NCBI GenBank assembly: GCA_038496675.1
Contig: CM076654.1
Coordinates: forward strand, 13,075,087 to 13,139,086
Length of the DNA: 64,000 nt
Reading direction: 5' to 3'
DNA from: Rachycentron canadum
Taxonomy: Eukaryota > Chordata > Actinopteri > Carangiformes > Rachycentridae
Part shown: positions 35,047 to 47,389 of the stretch, in pieces
Layout: each line of letters opens with the position of its first letter
Position numbering within the stretch: the stretch's first letter is position 1
Notes under the pieces: model-generated
What the model was told of the DNA's origin: nothing
The model's database searches: none
The model's input: only the letters and a program-made list of their open reading frames with translations
Position numbers and translations under genes: made by a program

Positions 35047-38000
35047 TCCACCACCAAGTCCTGCTGTTGTCACAGGTCACCTAGCCAACTGTTGTCTTTT
35101 CTTTGATACATCTACTACACTGTATGTTTTCTGTAACTAAAATGTACAGTTTCTGATGCCGTCCTTTTCAGGAACAGCCATCTGGCTTGTCCAGAAGGCT
35201 CACTTTGCCTTGAGTTGTTTTATTACACTGTGCACATAGTATATTTTTTATTTGTAAACCCTTCACTCTGCCCTGTGTTTCTTCTATCTTTGTCCGTTCT
35301 CAGGTGTGGACAGTAAATGGAGCTGTCACAGTGCATTAGGAAATACTCAAGGATTTATGGTCATGTAGAGTCAAAGGGCAGTTACTTAATACTTTCTAGA
35401 AACTATCCTCCAGATATTCCAACATTGGTTTAAAATTCTGCATTTGGCTAGCAGTCCTGTCAGCAGACTGCATACAAGTGAAAGAAAACGCTTTTGAGAC
35501 ACAGAGAATGACGTACTTGACATTGCTCAGAAATCATGCTGTTTGCTTTAGTTGTGGAACATGTATCTTTTTATTAAACAAATTTGCTCAGACCAAAAGG
35601 ACTATAGATACATAGTGAAAATTGATTTTTAGTCCAAAACATCCTATGAAAGCAGTCAGCCCCGTCAACAATCGCTCACATTATTAGTTTCTGTGAATCT
35701 ACAAATAACCATGCAGTATGAATCTGTGGTATAGCTCTGCTCTTGTGAGTAATTCCTTGTTTTGTAAATTCAGCATGATCTAACATGCAAAGAACATTTC
35801 AAATAATCCACCAATGGGAATGAAGACCCTCTGGGATGTATAACAACAGAGTGGAGCCAATGTAGGTGGAGACTGGGGTTCAGGAGGCTCAGCTTCTAGA
35901 CATGGCAGCAGCACAGCACATGTCAGTGTAGAGGGTGAATGTGAGCGTAAAGGCCTTTAAATAGACCGCCAAATCAGTGCAGTGGGATATGATGGGAGGT
36001 TCACTGTAAGCTGACATAGCAAAGCTGTCTCCCCAGAACCAGTTGTTGGCCACTAATTCTGCTGTGCCAACCACAGTTGTAATTACAGCAATATCTGACC
36101 CAACATGTATTGCGTTTATACACATACCTTTATGAGTTAATGGGTCTTGTGTAACACATATGGTTCACTACAAAGAGGCTAAGTTGAACTAAATGACCCA
36201 GTCCAGAGAAATCACACATGTGATCCAGTTAAAATATGCATTTAAATTTTGAATTTCTTTGCATGGTGTTTTCAAAATGGAGCAAGACTTGTGTGAGCAA
36301 GAACTCTACTATGTAGAGCTACTACAGGCAATTTGCATTATATTGTAAGTTGAATGATACAAAGCTGACATGTTCCAGCTATTGTGAAATATCACATACT
36401 AATGTGATATTTCAAATACATCAAATGGTCCTAATGCTTTACTTTTTGTGTCTTTTTGACTTTTCTGTTCACAGTTTGTGTTTTTGTTCTCTCCTGCTCA
36501 GATCCCTGATAGATCCTGGTGATTAGCTGACAGTGACAAGTCCCAATAGTTATGTTGCATTGTTACCATGTGACCTCAGATGCACCATCTTAGACACTTT
36601 GTACTGTTGGGCTGTTAGCATAGAACAATGTTCTATTGTTGTAGCTGTAACCTCAGTGTGTATACCTGTATTCAGTTTTTGTGTGTGTGTGTGCTTTTAT
36701 GGATGTGTGGTGTGAGTTTTGGTTAGTGGAAGTGTGCGTGTGTGTAGCTAGCTGTGGCAGTGAATGGGGTGTGACTGTGTTTGCATGGTTTGCTGCTGTA
36801 CATTCCAGTACTGTGATTTTTGTGCTGTTAAGTGCTGTTCTTGTCTCCTCTTTGTTATAATTGTGGCTGTAAAAATTGTTAGACAAACACGGTAGGATGG
36901 ACAGAATAAAAAATTAAATTCAGTGTAAATGTTAGGTGAAGAAAATACAGGAAAGTTATGCTTGCATAAATCTGAAATAGTTTGAATCATGTCATGGTGT
37001 ATTCATGTATTTTCTTAATTTCAAAATGAAAAATCTACTGGATCTTTGTTTAGAAAAAAAAAAGATTGTAAGAACCTTGTCCTGCTTTAGGTAATTTAGA
37101 TAAGTATGATCAGTGCTGCAGTCCTGACCAGTTATTATCTATTGTGAGATGTTTATGAAAAAAAGTTGTCTACAGAATGTTATTGTTTTGTAATTATGTG
37201 GCAAAAATAGAGAAATATGTATGTAAAGGACAAATATGAAGTATGGTAGAAAATATTAAATAGGAGACAATCTATGCCATAAAGATTATTTTACTTATAT
37301 TATGTATTTATTTTCTTATTTAACTGTTAAATGAACCTGAATTCTGCTGGCCAGTGAGGAGCATTATTTCAATGGAAATGTCAAAATGATATTGCAAAGT
37401 ATTGATAATTATTTTCTTTTTGTATTTGGAACTACAAAGAGAGAGTCTGATTTATCCAGTTTGCAGTTAAGTAAATTCAGAGCAAATATTGATTTTAATG
37501 TCTGAAGTGTAGATTGTTTAGTCTACAGGTGTTTGTATACTGTGAGTGAAATTGACATTAACTACAGCAAGCGAGAGTTCTTGATTGTTGGCATATGAAG
37601 ATGGTTCACCTCAGTGAAATCATCTGATGAGCGAGGTGAGAAGGTATATTCAGAGTTCCATGCTTTGTTCTCCAGCCCCAAAACTAGTGCAACACAAAGA
37701 AAAAATATACTCCCCTTGAAATTGTGATCTGTGTGTTTCTTCAGTCTCTACATACATATTGCCAAATGTTTAATTATAGTATCATCTATTTTTCTTGCAG
37801 TTGTGGTCAGTGTTCAGTGAAGTGAAGAACCTGATTTGTAAAGCAGGGAAGTGTGTGTGATAGAGATAATAAAAGACAGATAAAGGTGACTAATCATATA
37901 ATGTAATGTTTGCAAATTGAGTAAAGGTGATGACCTTAGATAGAAAAGAAACTGAATGAATGTTGTCAGTGCTGATAAAACCTTTGCAAAAATAAATGCA

Positions 38001-39890
38001 GTTAATATTTTCTACAGCCAATCAATGTAAAGATAATCAGTACAACTACAGTAGTATGTGTTATCTAAAACTTGACTCCTTTTAATGATTTAACCAGTGT
38101 TAGATATACCCTCCAGTCTACCACTTATCTCCAGCTAAACACTCAGCTTCTGGTGGTATACTATTGTTTACAATGAAAGACAATTGCTAATTTTAGACTT
38201 TCTGAATAAATGTAGTCAACAAACACCACACATTATGTCGAAGTGAACAGCAGGTGCATCTTGCATCATGCTTTTGCACTCTGAAAAGAGAGTGTCCACT
38301 ACGCAAATTCATGCTGACTGCACCAGTCTGATGCAACACTGGACAGGGATTGAGTTGCTTGGTTTACTGAGACTAAACATCATCATCAAGTCCAAGTAAT
38401 AATACAAACTGGCAAATTGATTGATTAAAATTATACACAATGACATTACAAATGATATTGAGTGCGAAGAGTCCTGTTTATTTTAGATTCTTTCCATCAA
38501 AATGGCAAAAGTCAAGGGTCAAACTTTTGATGACCACCAACAGATAAATATCAGTGAGTGTGCTGAAGGCAACCTTTGATTGATTTTTTTTGACAATTTA
38601 TGTATGACCACTGATTAACTGAGGCTCAGTGTGTGTGTGTGTTTGTGTGTATGGAGGATATCAAGGTTGATCATTAGTCGTTACCAACAGCCACTGTTAT
38701 ATATTTAACTTTCACAGTGACTGACTCTTCTGTTAGATTATTTTGATCATATCTCATCACTGTAGGTCCAAGTGGTAAAACTGGTCAGATGTGATGATGA
38801 TGCAACTCCAGGCTTAGATTGAAACACCCCTGTCTGTATGCTCTACACCTTCATTAATGCTATGTCACCATGACATAATCATAAAATATGACAATTGGAT
38901 TATTAATAATTGCTTAATATCAGATATTCACAATGATAAGCAGAAAAAAATTTGAGCAGTCTTGGGCAGTGGAGTAATAAACATTATAACATTGTAACCA
39001 CAAAGTTTCAACATCTGCATGTTTCAAAGCCAAGTAATCACAGAGTGAGCAGTGTTCCCAAACTGACACTAGAAACTCTGTCAGGTATACTTTCCTTACC
39101 TCCAGACTTTTTGTCTCCTAAAATAAATAAAATGGTCCTGATTTGGAGCTAAAATCAGCCCTTGTAGAGCCATTAATTAAACCCATGTGCGGCCCACAAA
39201 GGTACAACATGTTCACTAACAAAGCTACTGATTATATTATACAACGGGGCCTGAAGCAAAAGAGGAAGATCAGAGCTTTTTGAGTAAAGTATAATTAAGT
39301 TATGTTGAGATGTAATATCCCTGGCCTCTGCTCTTCCCTCCACTGTCCAGATTTCACATTGTTCCAAATGTATTACCAGGTTTATCTGGTCATTTCACCG
39401 GGGAAGTGCATGTTCTGATGGTCTTTTGATAGCTAACATTAATACAATTTATCAGATTAATTGTGCCGGTGTTGGTTTATACCAGACTCAAATAATGGTT
39501 TAATGGAGAAAAGTATCTGCTGTCTGGTACAAGTAAGGCCATGGTGGAAAAATATGGCACACAAAGATATTAGGAGTTTAATATATGACATCATAAAATT
39601 TGATATCTCCTGAGTGCAAATTTACAAAAGAAACAAAGTCCAACAAATATAATAAGCTGCTTAAGACTCGTGGAGCGTCACATGTGAAATCACACCAAAG
39701 ACCAAGGCGCCTTTATTGATTTTATATTATCATAATTTATAACACCTCGTTGGACACTGACATAATCCCTCTCTGCAGATTGAGTAACCAGACTCTTAGG
39801 TCGCTCCAAAATTTTGACAGCACATGTCGAGCACCATTCTGCAACACCCTCCTTACAGTGAGCCACCTCCCTCCTCCCTCCCTAGGTCGA
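35047..39890 (+). other. inpp5j 3' UTR and intergenic region to mat2a
   Basis: AATAAA-like signals lie at 36905-36910 and further on. A 13-bp perfect hairpin with a 4-bp loop lies at 36385-36414. No other gene was recognised. This interval is the boundary between the 22q12-like and 2p11-like gene blocks. Confidence 0.5.
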
Positions 39891-40100
39891 ATGGTACGGT
39901 CCACCTCCTAGTGACGTCAGAGCGTCTGACTTCGTAGAATAAATAGTGGAGCTCTGCGCCATGAGGCTCAGGCTCGAGGATCAATACACCGAGAGGCTGG
40001 GACCGTCCTTCACGAGACCGGGGAAAACGCAGCTAGTCTTATCAACAGCCAGTATCCGCACTGTTTTTGCTTTAATTTCGCGCCACAGCCGCTGTTAACG
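39891..40100 (+). promoter_or_regulatory. mat2a: mat2a promoter and 5' UTR
   Basis: A perfect CRE, TGACGTCA, lies at 39912-39919. An AT-rich AATAAATA, TATA-like, at 39938-39945 places the start near 39970. CpG-rich sequence continues into intron 1. The ATG at 40101 follows. Confidence 0.6.
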
Positions 40101-42983
40101 ATGATGAACGGACAGATGAACGGTTTCCATAACTCCCTCATTGATGAAGACTGCTTCTTGTTCACCTCAGAGTCGGTCGGAGAAGGACACCCCGGTAAGA
40201 CCCGGCACACCGGCCTCACATCAGTCCGTCTACACGTAGTGAGCTAAGTCCACTGTCTTTACCACGGTGTTCACCCTTCGTATTGTATAATATAAGTGCA
40301 AAGAGGAAAAAGTGGCCTCGACACATTTGATATTTGACAGTTGGGGCCTTTTCTGCTGTGCGGCTACAGCTGGGCCGGTTTCAAGAGCATGCGCCACTAG
40401 CTAACGTTAGCTAGCTAATCATCGGCTGGTCCTGCCGCATGTGCGGTCCACCGGCAGTAAACATACCGCCATTTTGGTATCGCACATTAACTGTAAACGT
40501 CCCTTCACTACTCTTGTCAAAATCGGCGAACATTTTCCCGAGGCTCCGAGTTTATTTCCGAGGTATGTGGGGCACATTTGATCGGTAGCGTCACTCGTCG
40601 GCCCGGACATCACGACACATGCGTGCTGTCTTGCATCATGCACGGATGTGGTTCGTCCAGTGACTTGACGTTTGCCGCGTTTGCTTTCTGGTCTCCGGTT
40701 TATTGCGCGCGCTCCCTCAACCACACGTGCACAAGGTGAAATGGCGGCTGTGAGAAGGCTCGAGCCACTCCCACTCAGCGCGAGCTTCATTAGCTAACGT
40801 GCCACAGATTACACCCAGACCGTGAGATCTGGTTTTGCTAGTCCTTTATCGACGCCAGTATTTGGTTAACGCTGTCTGTTCACATTTTTTTCAGACAAGA
40901 TCTGCGATCAGATCAGTGATGCAGTTCTCGATGCCCATCTCAAACAGGATCCTGATGCCAAAGTTGCATGTGGTAAGACTTTTCATTCTTAATTTTTATT
41001 TTGCCTCAAGTCAGATATTTGCATTCACAAAGGTAAAGTTACTTATTTTCTTGCGTACTTGTCACATCTTCCAGAGACTGTTGCCAAGACTGGCATGATC
41101 CTGTTGGCGGGTGAAGTAACATCGCGTGCCACAGTTGACTACCAAAAAGTTGTCCGTGACACCATCCGTCAAATTGGATATGATGACTCCTCCAAAGGTA
41201 TGAAGTGTTGTATTTCACATTATTGTATTGATATGTTGTCAAAGATATTTGTTTCAATGACAAATGTCGCCATCTGCTGTTTCGTGACAGGGTTTGACTA
41301 TAAGACCTGCAATGTTCTTGTGGCCTTGGAGCAGCAGTCTCCTGACATTGCTCAGGGTGTCCACATTGACCGCAATGAGGAGGACATCGGTGCTGGAGAC
41401 CAGGTCAGTGCTGGCTATAAACTCTTTGGTCTGCCATGTGTGTTCTGAAGTCCAGACAACTCTATTATTGCCCTCAAATATAGTTCTGCTTCTAAGTAAA
41501 TGTCTTGTGTTACAGGGCTTGATGTTTGGATATGCCACCGATGAGACAGATGAGTGTATGCCTCTCACAATTGTCCTTGCCCACAAGCTGAATGCTAAGA
41601 TGGCTGAACTGCGACGTAATGGTACTCTTCCATGGCTCCGACCAGACTCCAAGACACAGGTAGAGTGGTTACACTTGTTGTTATTAACTGATTAAATCTC
41701 TCTTTGTAAGATTGGCTTTATTTATAATATTGCCTTCTATGCAGGTTACTGTCCAGTACCGCCAGGACCGTGGTGCTATGCTCCCTGTGCGTGTGCACAC
41801 AATCGTCATCTCTGTTCAGCATGATGAGGATATTTGCCTGGAGGAGATGAGAGATGCTTTGAAGGAGAAGGTCATCAAGGCTGTTGTTCCCTGCATCTAT
41901 TTGGATGACGACACCATTTACCACCTGCAGCCCAGTGGACGCTTTGTCATTGGAGGCCCACAGGTAAATGTCAGAGGGTGTGGCTTTCAGAAAGTATTTA
42001 GCCTGCGAGTTACTTACCCATTCCCCTGTTCCTCCATTACAGGGTGACGCTGGGCTCACTGGCCGTAAAATCATTGTCGACACTTATGGAGGCTGGGGAG
42101 CCCACGGTGGCGGAGCCTTCTCTGGGAAGGATTACACAAAGGTGGACCGCTCGGCTGCTTATGCCGCACGTTGGGTGGCCAAGTCTCTGGTGAAGGCTGA
42201 GCTCTGCAGGAGGGTGCTGGTCCAGGTGCGTAATAGTGTCCAAACCAACCTGTCTTAATTTTAGAGAGAGGTGCTGGAAGAGGTTCCTGCCTGAAGTTTT
42301 GTGTTTTTTGTTGTGCTTGATATAATACATATATGTGTGCTGTAATAGGTGTCCTATGCCATTGGAGTTGCCCATCCCCTCTCCATTTCTATATTCCACT
42401 ATGGGACCTCAAACAAGAGTGAGAGGGAGCTGCTTGACATTGTGAAGAAGAACTTTGATCTCCGTCCTGGAGTCATTGTCAGGTAATGTATAATCTCTGA
42501 AGCCACCTGCTACTCGAAACGGCAGCACCTGGCTCCCCCCTGTCTCCTGTGCCTTAGTTTTGTCTTTTGATTTGTCTTGCCTGGGATTTAGTTAATTCAT
42601 TTATTGTGGAAATGTTGCAGGCCAATGCTTTTTTTTTTTTGCTACAGCTGACACTTTGTTTGGTCTTCTTGAAAGTTATGAGTTTGCCTTATCTCTTTCT
42701 ACTTAATTAGATGGCATAATAGGTTACACAGGTGGGCATCAGTAGGGGCAAAAGTCCCAATTTTTTTATTTTATTTTTTTTTTGCGGCAGATGTTTATGA
42801 TCTGACGTAATAAACCATAGCTGAGGTAGTACAGCTTGTAGTGTAAGGTGTTTTTTTGTTTTTCTTTTTTGAAATTGGATGAGTGTTTTTTCATCTGCAA
42901 GCTGCAGTGTCCAGTTTGGTCATCAGGGTAAGTGCCGAAGCTTCACGTTTCCTGTTTTACCACTTGGTCTAGCAAACCTGGTG

Positions 42984-43021
<38 letters not shown>

Positions 43022-43257
43022 AAAAAAAAATTTTTTTTTTGCTCTCAATGCTCTCCACCGGCTAATGTGCGCCTTATGCCTGTGTGAGTATGAATGCGTG
43101 CATCAGAGATCACTTGGTGTGACTGCTGCTAAATATGTTGATTATGTATTCCAGGGAGCTGGATCTGAAGAAGCCCTTGTATCAGAGGACCGCAGCCTAT
43201 GGCCACTTTGGCCGAGACTCCTTCCCATGGGAGGTGCCCAAAAAACTCAAATACTAA
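40101..43257 (+). CDS. mat2a: S-adenosylmethionine synthase (methionine adenosyltransferase 2A)
   Basis: Makes S-adenosylmethionine from methionine and ATP in cytosol and nucleus. Exons: 40101-40194, 40895-40972, 41075-41197, 41291-41403, 41516-41659, 41745-41963, 42043-42225, 42349-42482, 43155-43257; 396 residues from ATG 40101. ATG 40104 aligns with the human start and would give 395. The frame matches vertebrate MAT2A nearly throughout: FTSESVGEGHPDKICDQ, ETVAKTGMILLAGE, DQGLMFGYATDETDECMPLT, the Gly-rich TYGGWGAHGGGAFSGKD, and PWEVPKKLKY at the end. No key residue is missing. Donors are GT throughout (exon 4 uses GTCAGT). The last intron, 42483-43154, corresponds to the one retained in human MAT2A when SAM is high. 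The 3' UTR carries six METTL16-type hairpins. mat2aa and mat2ab cannot be told apart here. Confidence 0.98.
42988..43040 (+). repeat. Poly-T/poly-A tract in the mat2a last intron
   Basis: About 30 T, then an A run, then T, about 110 bp before the last acceptor. It could also be error-prone in the assembly. Confidence 0.9.
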
Positions 43258-43284
43258 ACCTGTTAAGCTTTTCCCCCCCAGGCC

Positions 43285-43313
43285 TGTTGGTGTATACTAC
43301 AGAGAAGCCTGCA
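43285..43313 (+). promoter_or_regulatory. mat2a: mat2a METTL16-type hairpin 1
   Basis: UACAGAGAA at 43298-43306, 40 nt after the stop codon. The stem 43285-43290 with 43308-43313 has one mismatch and one G.U pair. In human MAT2A this first hairpin controls splicing of the last intron. Confidence 0.8.
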
Positions 43314-44053
43314 AGGTTCTGGGAGTGAAATGCCCTTATCTCTCATAATAATGGTATCATTTAACACATGACTCCCTTCCTCACTCCACCTTCCGCCTTT
43401 GTCTTGTCACTGTTTTCTGCTGGTTACAGTATCATGCTGGGCACTAGGAGGCACGTCTCAGACTTGATGTTTAAAGAATTGGATGGGTTCCATGAACCCA
43501 TGCACCAGAGTACTTAATGTTCTCCCATGTCTTGAGGTTCAACTTCTTGTTGTGATAGACCGTGAATAGCTGTGTTCAGTTGCTCTCCTTTAGGCATTCC
43601 ACTCTTGTCACTATTGTTAGTCTTCTATTCAGCGTCATGGCGGTACCATATTAAGATGTATGCGACAACCCTCTTAATTTACTGGTGCTACTGATATAAG
43701 GAGTCTGAATCTGAAAACTTAAGTCTATTTAGGATATAAACATAATTTAACAGTTGGAGGGTGATCTGGTGCCTCCTTAATGCAAGTCTAGCTTCTCTCT
43801 AAACATTCCTCCTTTGTCAGTCTGGTACAATAATACCCTGATCTAGTGTCCTTTATCCTTTTTGTTTGCTTTATCCCCTTGTCTTTGTGGAGGATGTTAG
43901 AATGGCACAATTGAAATTCAAGGGTTGTTGCTATATTCACTAAAAAAAAAAAGCTATGCACTGCAGGCTAAAGGGTGAGCCAAATTATAATTATTCACAC
44001 TCTCGCATGAGCATAAAAACCTCAGACCTTTGCCCCCACAGACCTTTGCTGTT

Positions 44054-44080
44054 TTCTGATGTAATACAGAAAAGTCAGAA
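44054..44080 (+). promoter_or_regulatory. mat2a: mat2a METTL16-type hairpin 2
   Basis: UACAGAAAA at 44065-44073 in the loop of a perfect 6-bp stem (44054-44059 with 44075-44080). Confidence 0.8.
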
Positions 44081-44259
44081 GCTGCTATGTCACTGCTCTG
44101 GTCTGTAGAGGTATTGGTTATACTTGATAGTGATGGGAGAAATTGGATTGTTTGACATGAAATACAATTTTAAATAAGTCCTTTTTAAATGTAGTTTAAC
44201 TTGCTTTTTTATGGTTTGAGGTGACTAAAGGGCCTTTTACTCCTTTAGTGTATTGATGG

Positions 44260-44283
44260 CAGGTGTAGCTACAGAGAAACCTG
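44260..44283 (+). promoter_or_regulatory. mat2a: mat2a METTL16-type hairpin 3
   Basis: UACAGAGAA at 44270-44278, with a perfect 5-bp stem CAGGT/ACCTG (44260-44264 with 44279-44283). Confidence 0.85.
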
Positions 44284-44377
44284 ATTACCATCTTTATCCT
44301 TAAAGGGGTGTGTTCTTTGCCACAGCTTCTTATTGGCTAGGAATCAAACCTGAACACTATTTATTTGTTCTCTGAAA

Positions 44378-44403
44378 CTCGGCGTGGATACAGAGAAGCC
44401 AAG
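44378..44403 (+). promoter_or_regulatory. mat2a: mat2a METTL16-type hairpin 4
   Basis: UACAGAGAA at 44389-44397. The stem 44378-44383 with 44398-44403 has one mismatch. Confidence 0.8.
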
Positions 44404-44481
44404 GTTTCAGATGGCAGCTTTAAACACATTGAATATTGAATTCCTTTTGACTTGATCATTTTCAGTGTTTGGCTTGAGGCC

Positions 44482-44508
44482 CCAGAGTGTCCTACAGAAA
44501 AGCTTTGG
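44482..44508 (+). promoter_or_regulatory. mat2a: mat2a METTL16-type hairpin 5
   Basis: UACAGAAAA at 44493-44501, with stem CCAGAG/CTTTGG (44482-44487 with 44503-44508) including one G.U pair. Confidence 0.75.
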
Positions 44509-44682
44509 TCAGCCTCAACAAGGAAAAACTGTCACTGGCTACTGTTAATGAGTATTTTACAACCTTTTTTTATTTTTTGAATACAGATCTTATTTTTGAT
44601 GGGTTAGTTTTAAACCCCATTTAAAAAGTCTGGTGCAATTCTTTGACTCTGACCTATCCTCATTAACAGGATGGCAACATTT

Positions 44683-44709
44683 GGTTGGTGTAGTACAGAG
44701 AAACCAGCC
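44683..44709 (+). promoter_or_regulatory. mat2a: mat2a METTL16-type hairpin 6
   Basis: UACAGAGAA at 44694-44702, with stem GGTTGG/CCAGCC (44683-44688 with 44704-44709) including one G.U pair. Confidence 0.85.
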
Positions 44710-44942
44710 TTGTTTACATAGCCGTCTCATGTTGGATAGAGTATGGAGTTTTGGTTTTGTTCCCTTTTACCTCTCGGAGGGCATCCCGTTGGCTACAGTA
44801 CGTTAAGAGTGCCTTTTCTATTTCCTCTACTCCCCATTTGCTTTTTTTCTCCTCCTACCAACATGCTTTCAACTTCCAGAGGAACAAGTAGCTCATAATG
44901 TATGCGTCATGTCTAGACTGGGTAGTTTTACTTATGCTCTGT

Positions 44943-44948
44943 AATAAA
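44943..44948 (+). terminator. mat2a: mat2a polyadenylation signal
   Basis: AATAAA, 241 nt after hairpin 6. It gives a 3' UTR of about 1.7 kb that contains all six hairpins. Confidence 0.75.
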
Positions 44949-45026
44949 CAACTACTCCTTTAAAATGTCTGTCTTGTGAATTTTCTTTTATGCTTGAAAA
45001 GATGAAGAGCAGGGATACTTGAATAA

Positions 45027-45036
45027 AACACTGGCC

Positions 45037-45067
<31 letters not shown>

Positions 45068-45077
45068 GGCCAGTGTT
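45027..45077. repeat. Inverted repeat around a T tract
   Basis: Perfect 11-bp arms 45027-45037 and 45067-45077 flank about 28 T. It starts about 80 bp after the mat2a polyadenylation signal. Confidence 0.9.
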
Positions 45078-46753
45078 ATTTTCTTTGTCGTGGGGGCACA
45101 ACACACTTCCTACAATCCTTTTGAAACAACTGCACCAAAAAAATGCAAATAGCCACCTTGCAATAACATCTACAGGTGTGAATCCATTTATGAGCATTGA
45201 CATAAATTAACATTGATGTTTTCACCAATTTTGAAACCTTACTTTCAAACTACTCCATTATACCTGGTAAATGGTTTCCATAAAAATCATAAGGACTTTG
45301 AGTCTAAGACTCTTGAGGATTCAGTCATTTTACAAGTCTTTTTTATTTATTTTTAAAAAAAATGACAAACAATTTCCCAAAACGTGACAGTTCATTCACT
45401 GTCTGAATTACCATAGAGCCCTTGGTGTGTCTTACTTGAGGCGAGATGTTTCAGGCTCCTGAGCAGCGCTGACTATGGAGTTTGACCCCTACCTAAACCC
45501 CCTTCTTACTCTCCTCTGACAGAGGACTTTTGAAAGGAACTTTACTTGAATGCTCTCAGAGATGCCAGGCTGGTTACATACTGAGCTGACCTAAGGTATT
45601 TTTTTATAAGAATTAATGGCTTAAATTAAACTAAAACTATAATTTAGTGGTTTAATGTTTAAGGGTCTTATTCAAGACATCCACTTTCTCTCAATTATGT
45701 AACTATTTACCTGAGGTCATTCCAATTTTCTCAGCATTCAGACAGATTGACGTGAACAGTTTGAACATGAGAGACCTTTATCTAGATCCAACAGAGGAAT
45801 TCACAAGTGTTAAAGTGAATCTTGATTTTATAGCAGAGGTTAGACACAACAGGATAGGAGTGTCAACACAAGAAACAAAGGGATCTATAATCTCTAGGGT
45901 TAGGTTTTGTCAAAGCAAACATTCCTGTAACAAAACAATACTATTGTAAATGGGTTAAATGGCAGGGTGTGATAAAGCTGTTTCTCAAAATAGACAGTAA
46001 AGTGAGTTTTCTCAGTTTGATACTTTGATTAAGTCAGTAACTTATCTGTTTTATCTTTGATGCTGCTACACACTGCTGTTATTTATCAGATACACAAACA
46101 TTTCACTGTCTTGTGTAACATAATGATACTGACGCACATTCCTGGGAAAATGGAAATATATAGAAATTTTCATGAAATACAGTAGGTGTCATAACACAAT
46201 TGTCACAAAAGTTGCATTCACAGATAAAGTGAACACATGGTAATAATGCTTAGGGTGTCAATACAGGGTAAAGATATTGTAATGAAGAACTTTTCAGTAA
46301 TATACTGTATCTGTGTATAACCCTTGAAACCTTAAATGTATTCCATGTTTTTAAGGAGAACCTCTCCACAAAATTGAAAAAAAGGTGGTCAATATTTGCC
46401 AGTCTGAGGAGAAGCCTCTCAGAGCGTATTGAAAATTGACTAAATCTAATCTATGGGAAGTAAGAAGGGCAAGGAAAATCCCAAATGACCTTGGCTGCAT
46501 TGTGGCAAAGGCCACAGGTTCAGAACAGTTTGCTCAGTTTCATACATGTTTGAATTATTATCTGTGTGCATTTTTGGAAAAATGTGTTTGCATTTTCAGA
46601 ATACATGCCCCCTTTTCAACCTACAATTCAGAGCCAACACTGAAACTATAACAAAATGCCCTGATTAAGTTGATTGCTGTGTGGCATTATGCAGTTTTTG
46701 GTCTAAGTGTGCTGTTCCTCAGCAAAACTATGTATAAAATGCTCCTTATTACA

Positions 46754-47031
46754 ACAAAACCCTAACACCCAGCAGCTGATTCAAATTACTGCTGCTTGAA
46801 CTTGAACCACAAAGAACAAAAACACCTTAATCCAGACACAATGGTGTTCCTGTAGAGTATCAGGGCATTTGAAACCAGTATGGCTGTTGTTCCAGCTGCA
46901 TCTGAACCATGTTATTTGCATTAGCAAACTTTACACAGTGACAATGGCATTTAGGCAAATATCAGGAAATAGTAAAATTAGTAAAATTAAGTGACAGTCA
47001 AACAGCTGTAGTGAAAGTATGTGCAAATCTT
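46754..47031 (+). repeat. Dispersed direct repeat, copy 1
   Basis: Shares ordered words with 49755-50066, including ACACCCAGCAG, CTGCTGCTTGA, TTACACAGTGACA and AGTATGTGCAAATCTT. Similarity stops abruptly after the last word. Class unknown. Confidence 0.85.
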
Positions 47032-47389
47032 CCAGAGCCCTTCATAAAATACCTGTCAAGTAATGCAAGCACAGGCCAAAATCCACTAATTACAGGAAAT
47101 CTAAGTTTAACACTTCCTTGTATGTTCTAATGCTAATTGTACATGACTTTTTAACTCAAACACACGAAAGTGACACAGGAAGATTGTCACTTCATTCCAG
47201 TTATTTAAATCTGGTGTCCAATAGAGTTATGTTATCCAAAGACAATCTAAAGACAAGTTTGGACAGTTGACAGCACATGTCAAAGCCTTGAGGGAGTAAT
47301 TGCCACGTTGTGTTGAGCAAAACATCAACCTATACTGGCTTTTGTTGTTGCATAAGTTTGGAGAGACACACACACTGTGTCCCACAGTG

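Noticed and set aside
40419..40790. 123-codon minus-strand frame in mat2a intron 1
   Set aside because: CpG-rich intron with few stops; no recognisable protein.
41254..42399. Minus-strand frames of 120-132 codons across mat2a
   Set aside because: Antisense shadows of highly conserved mat2a exons.
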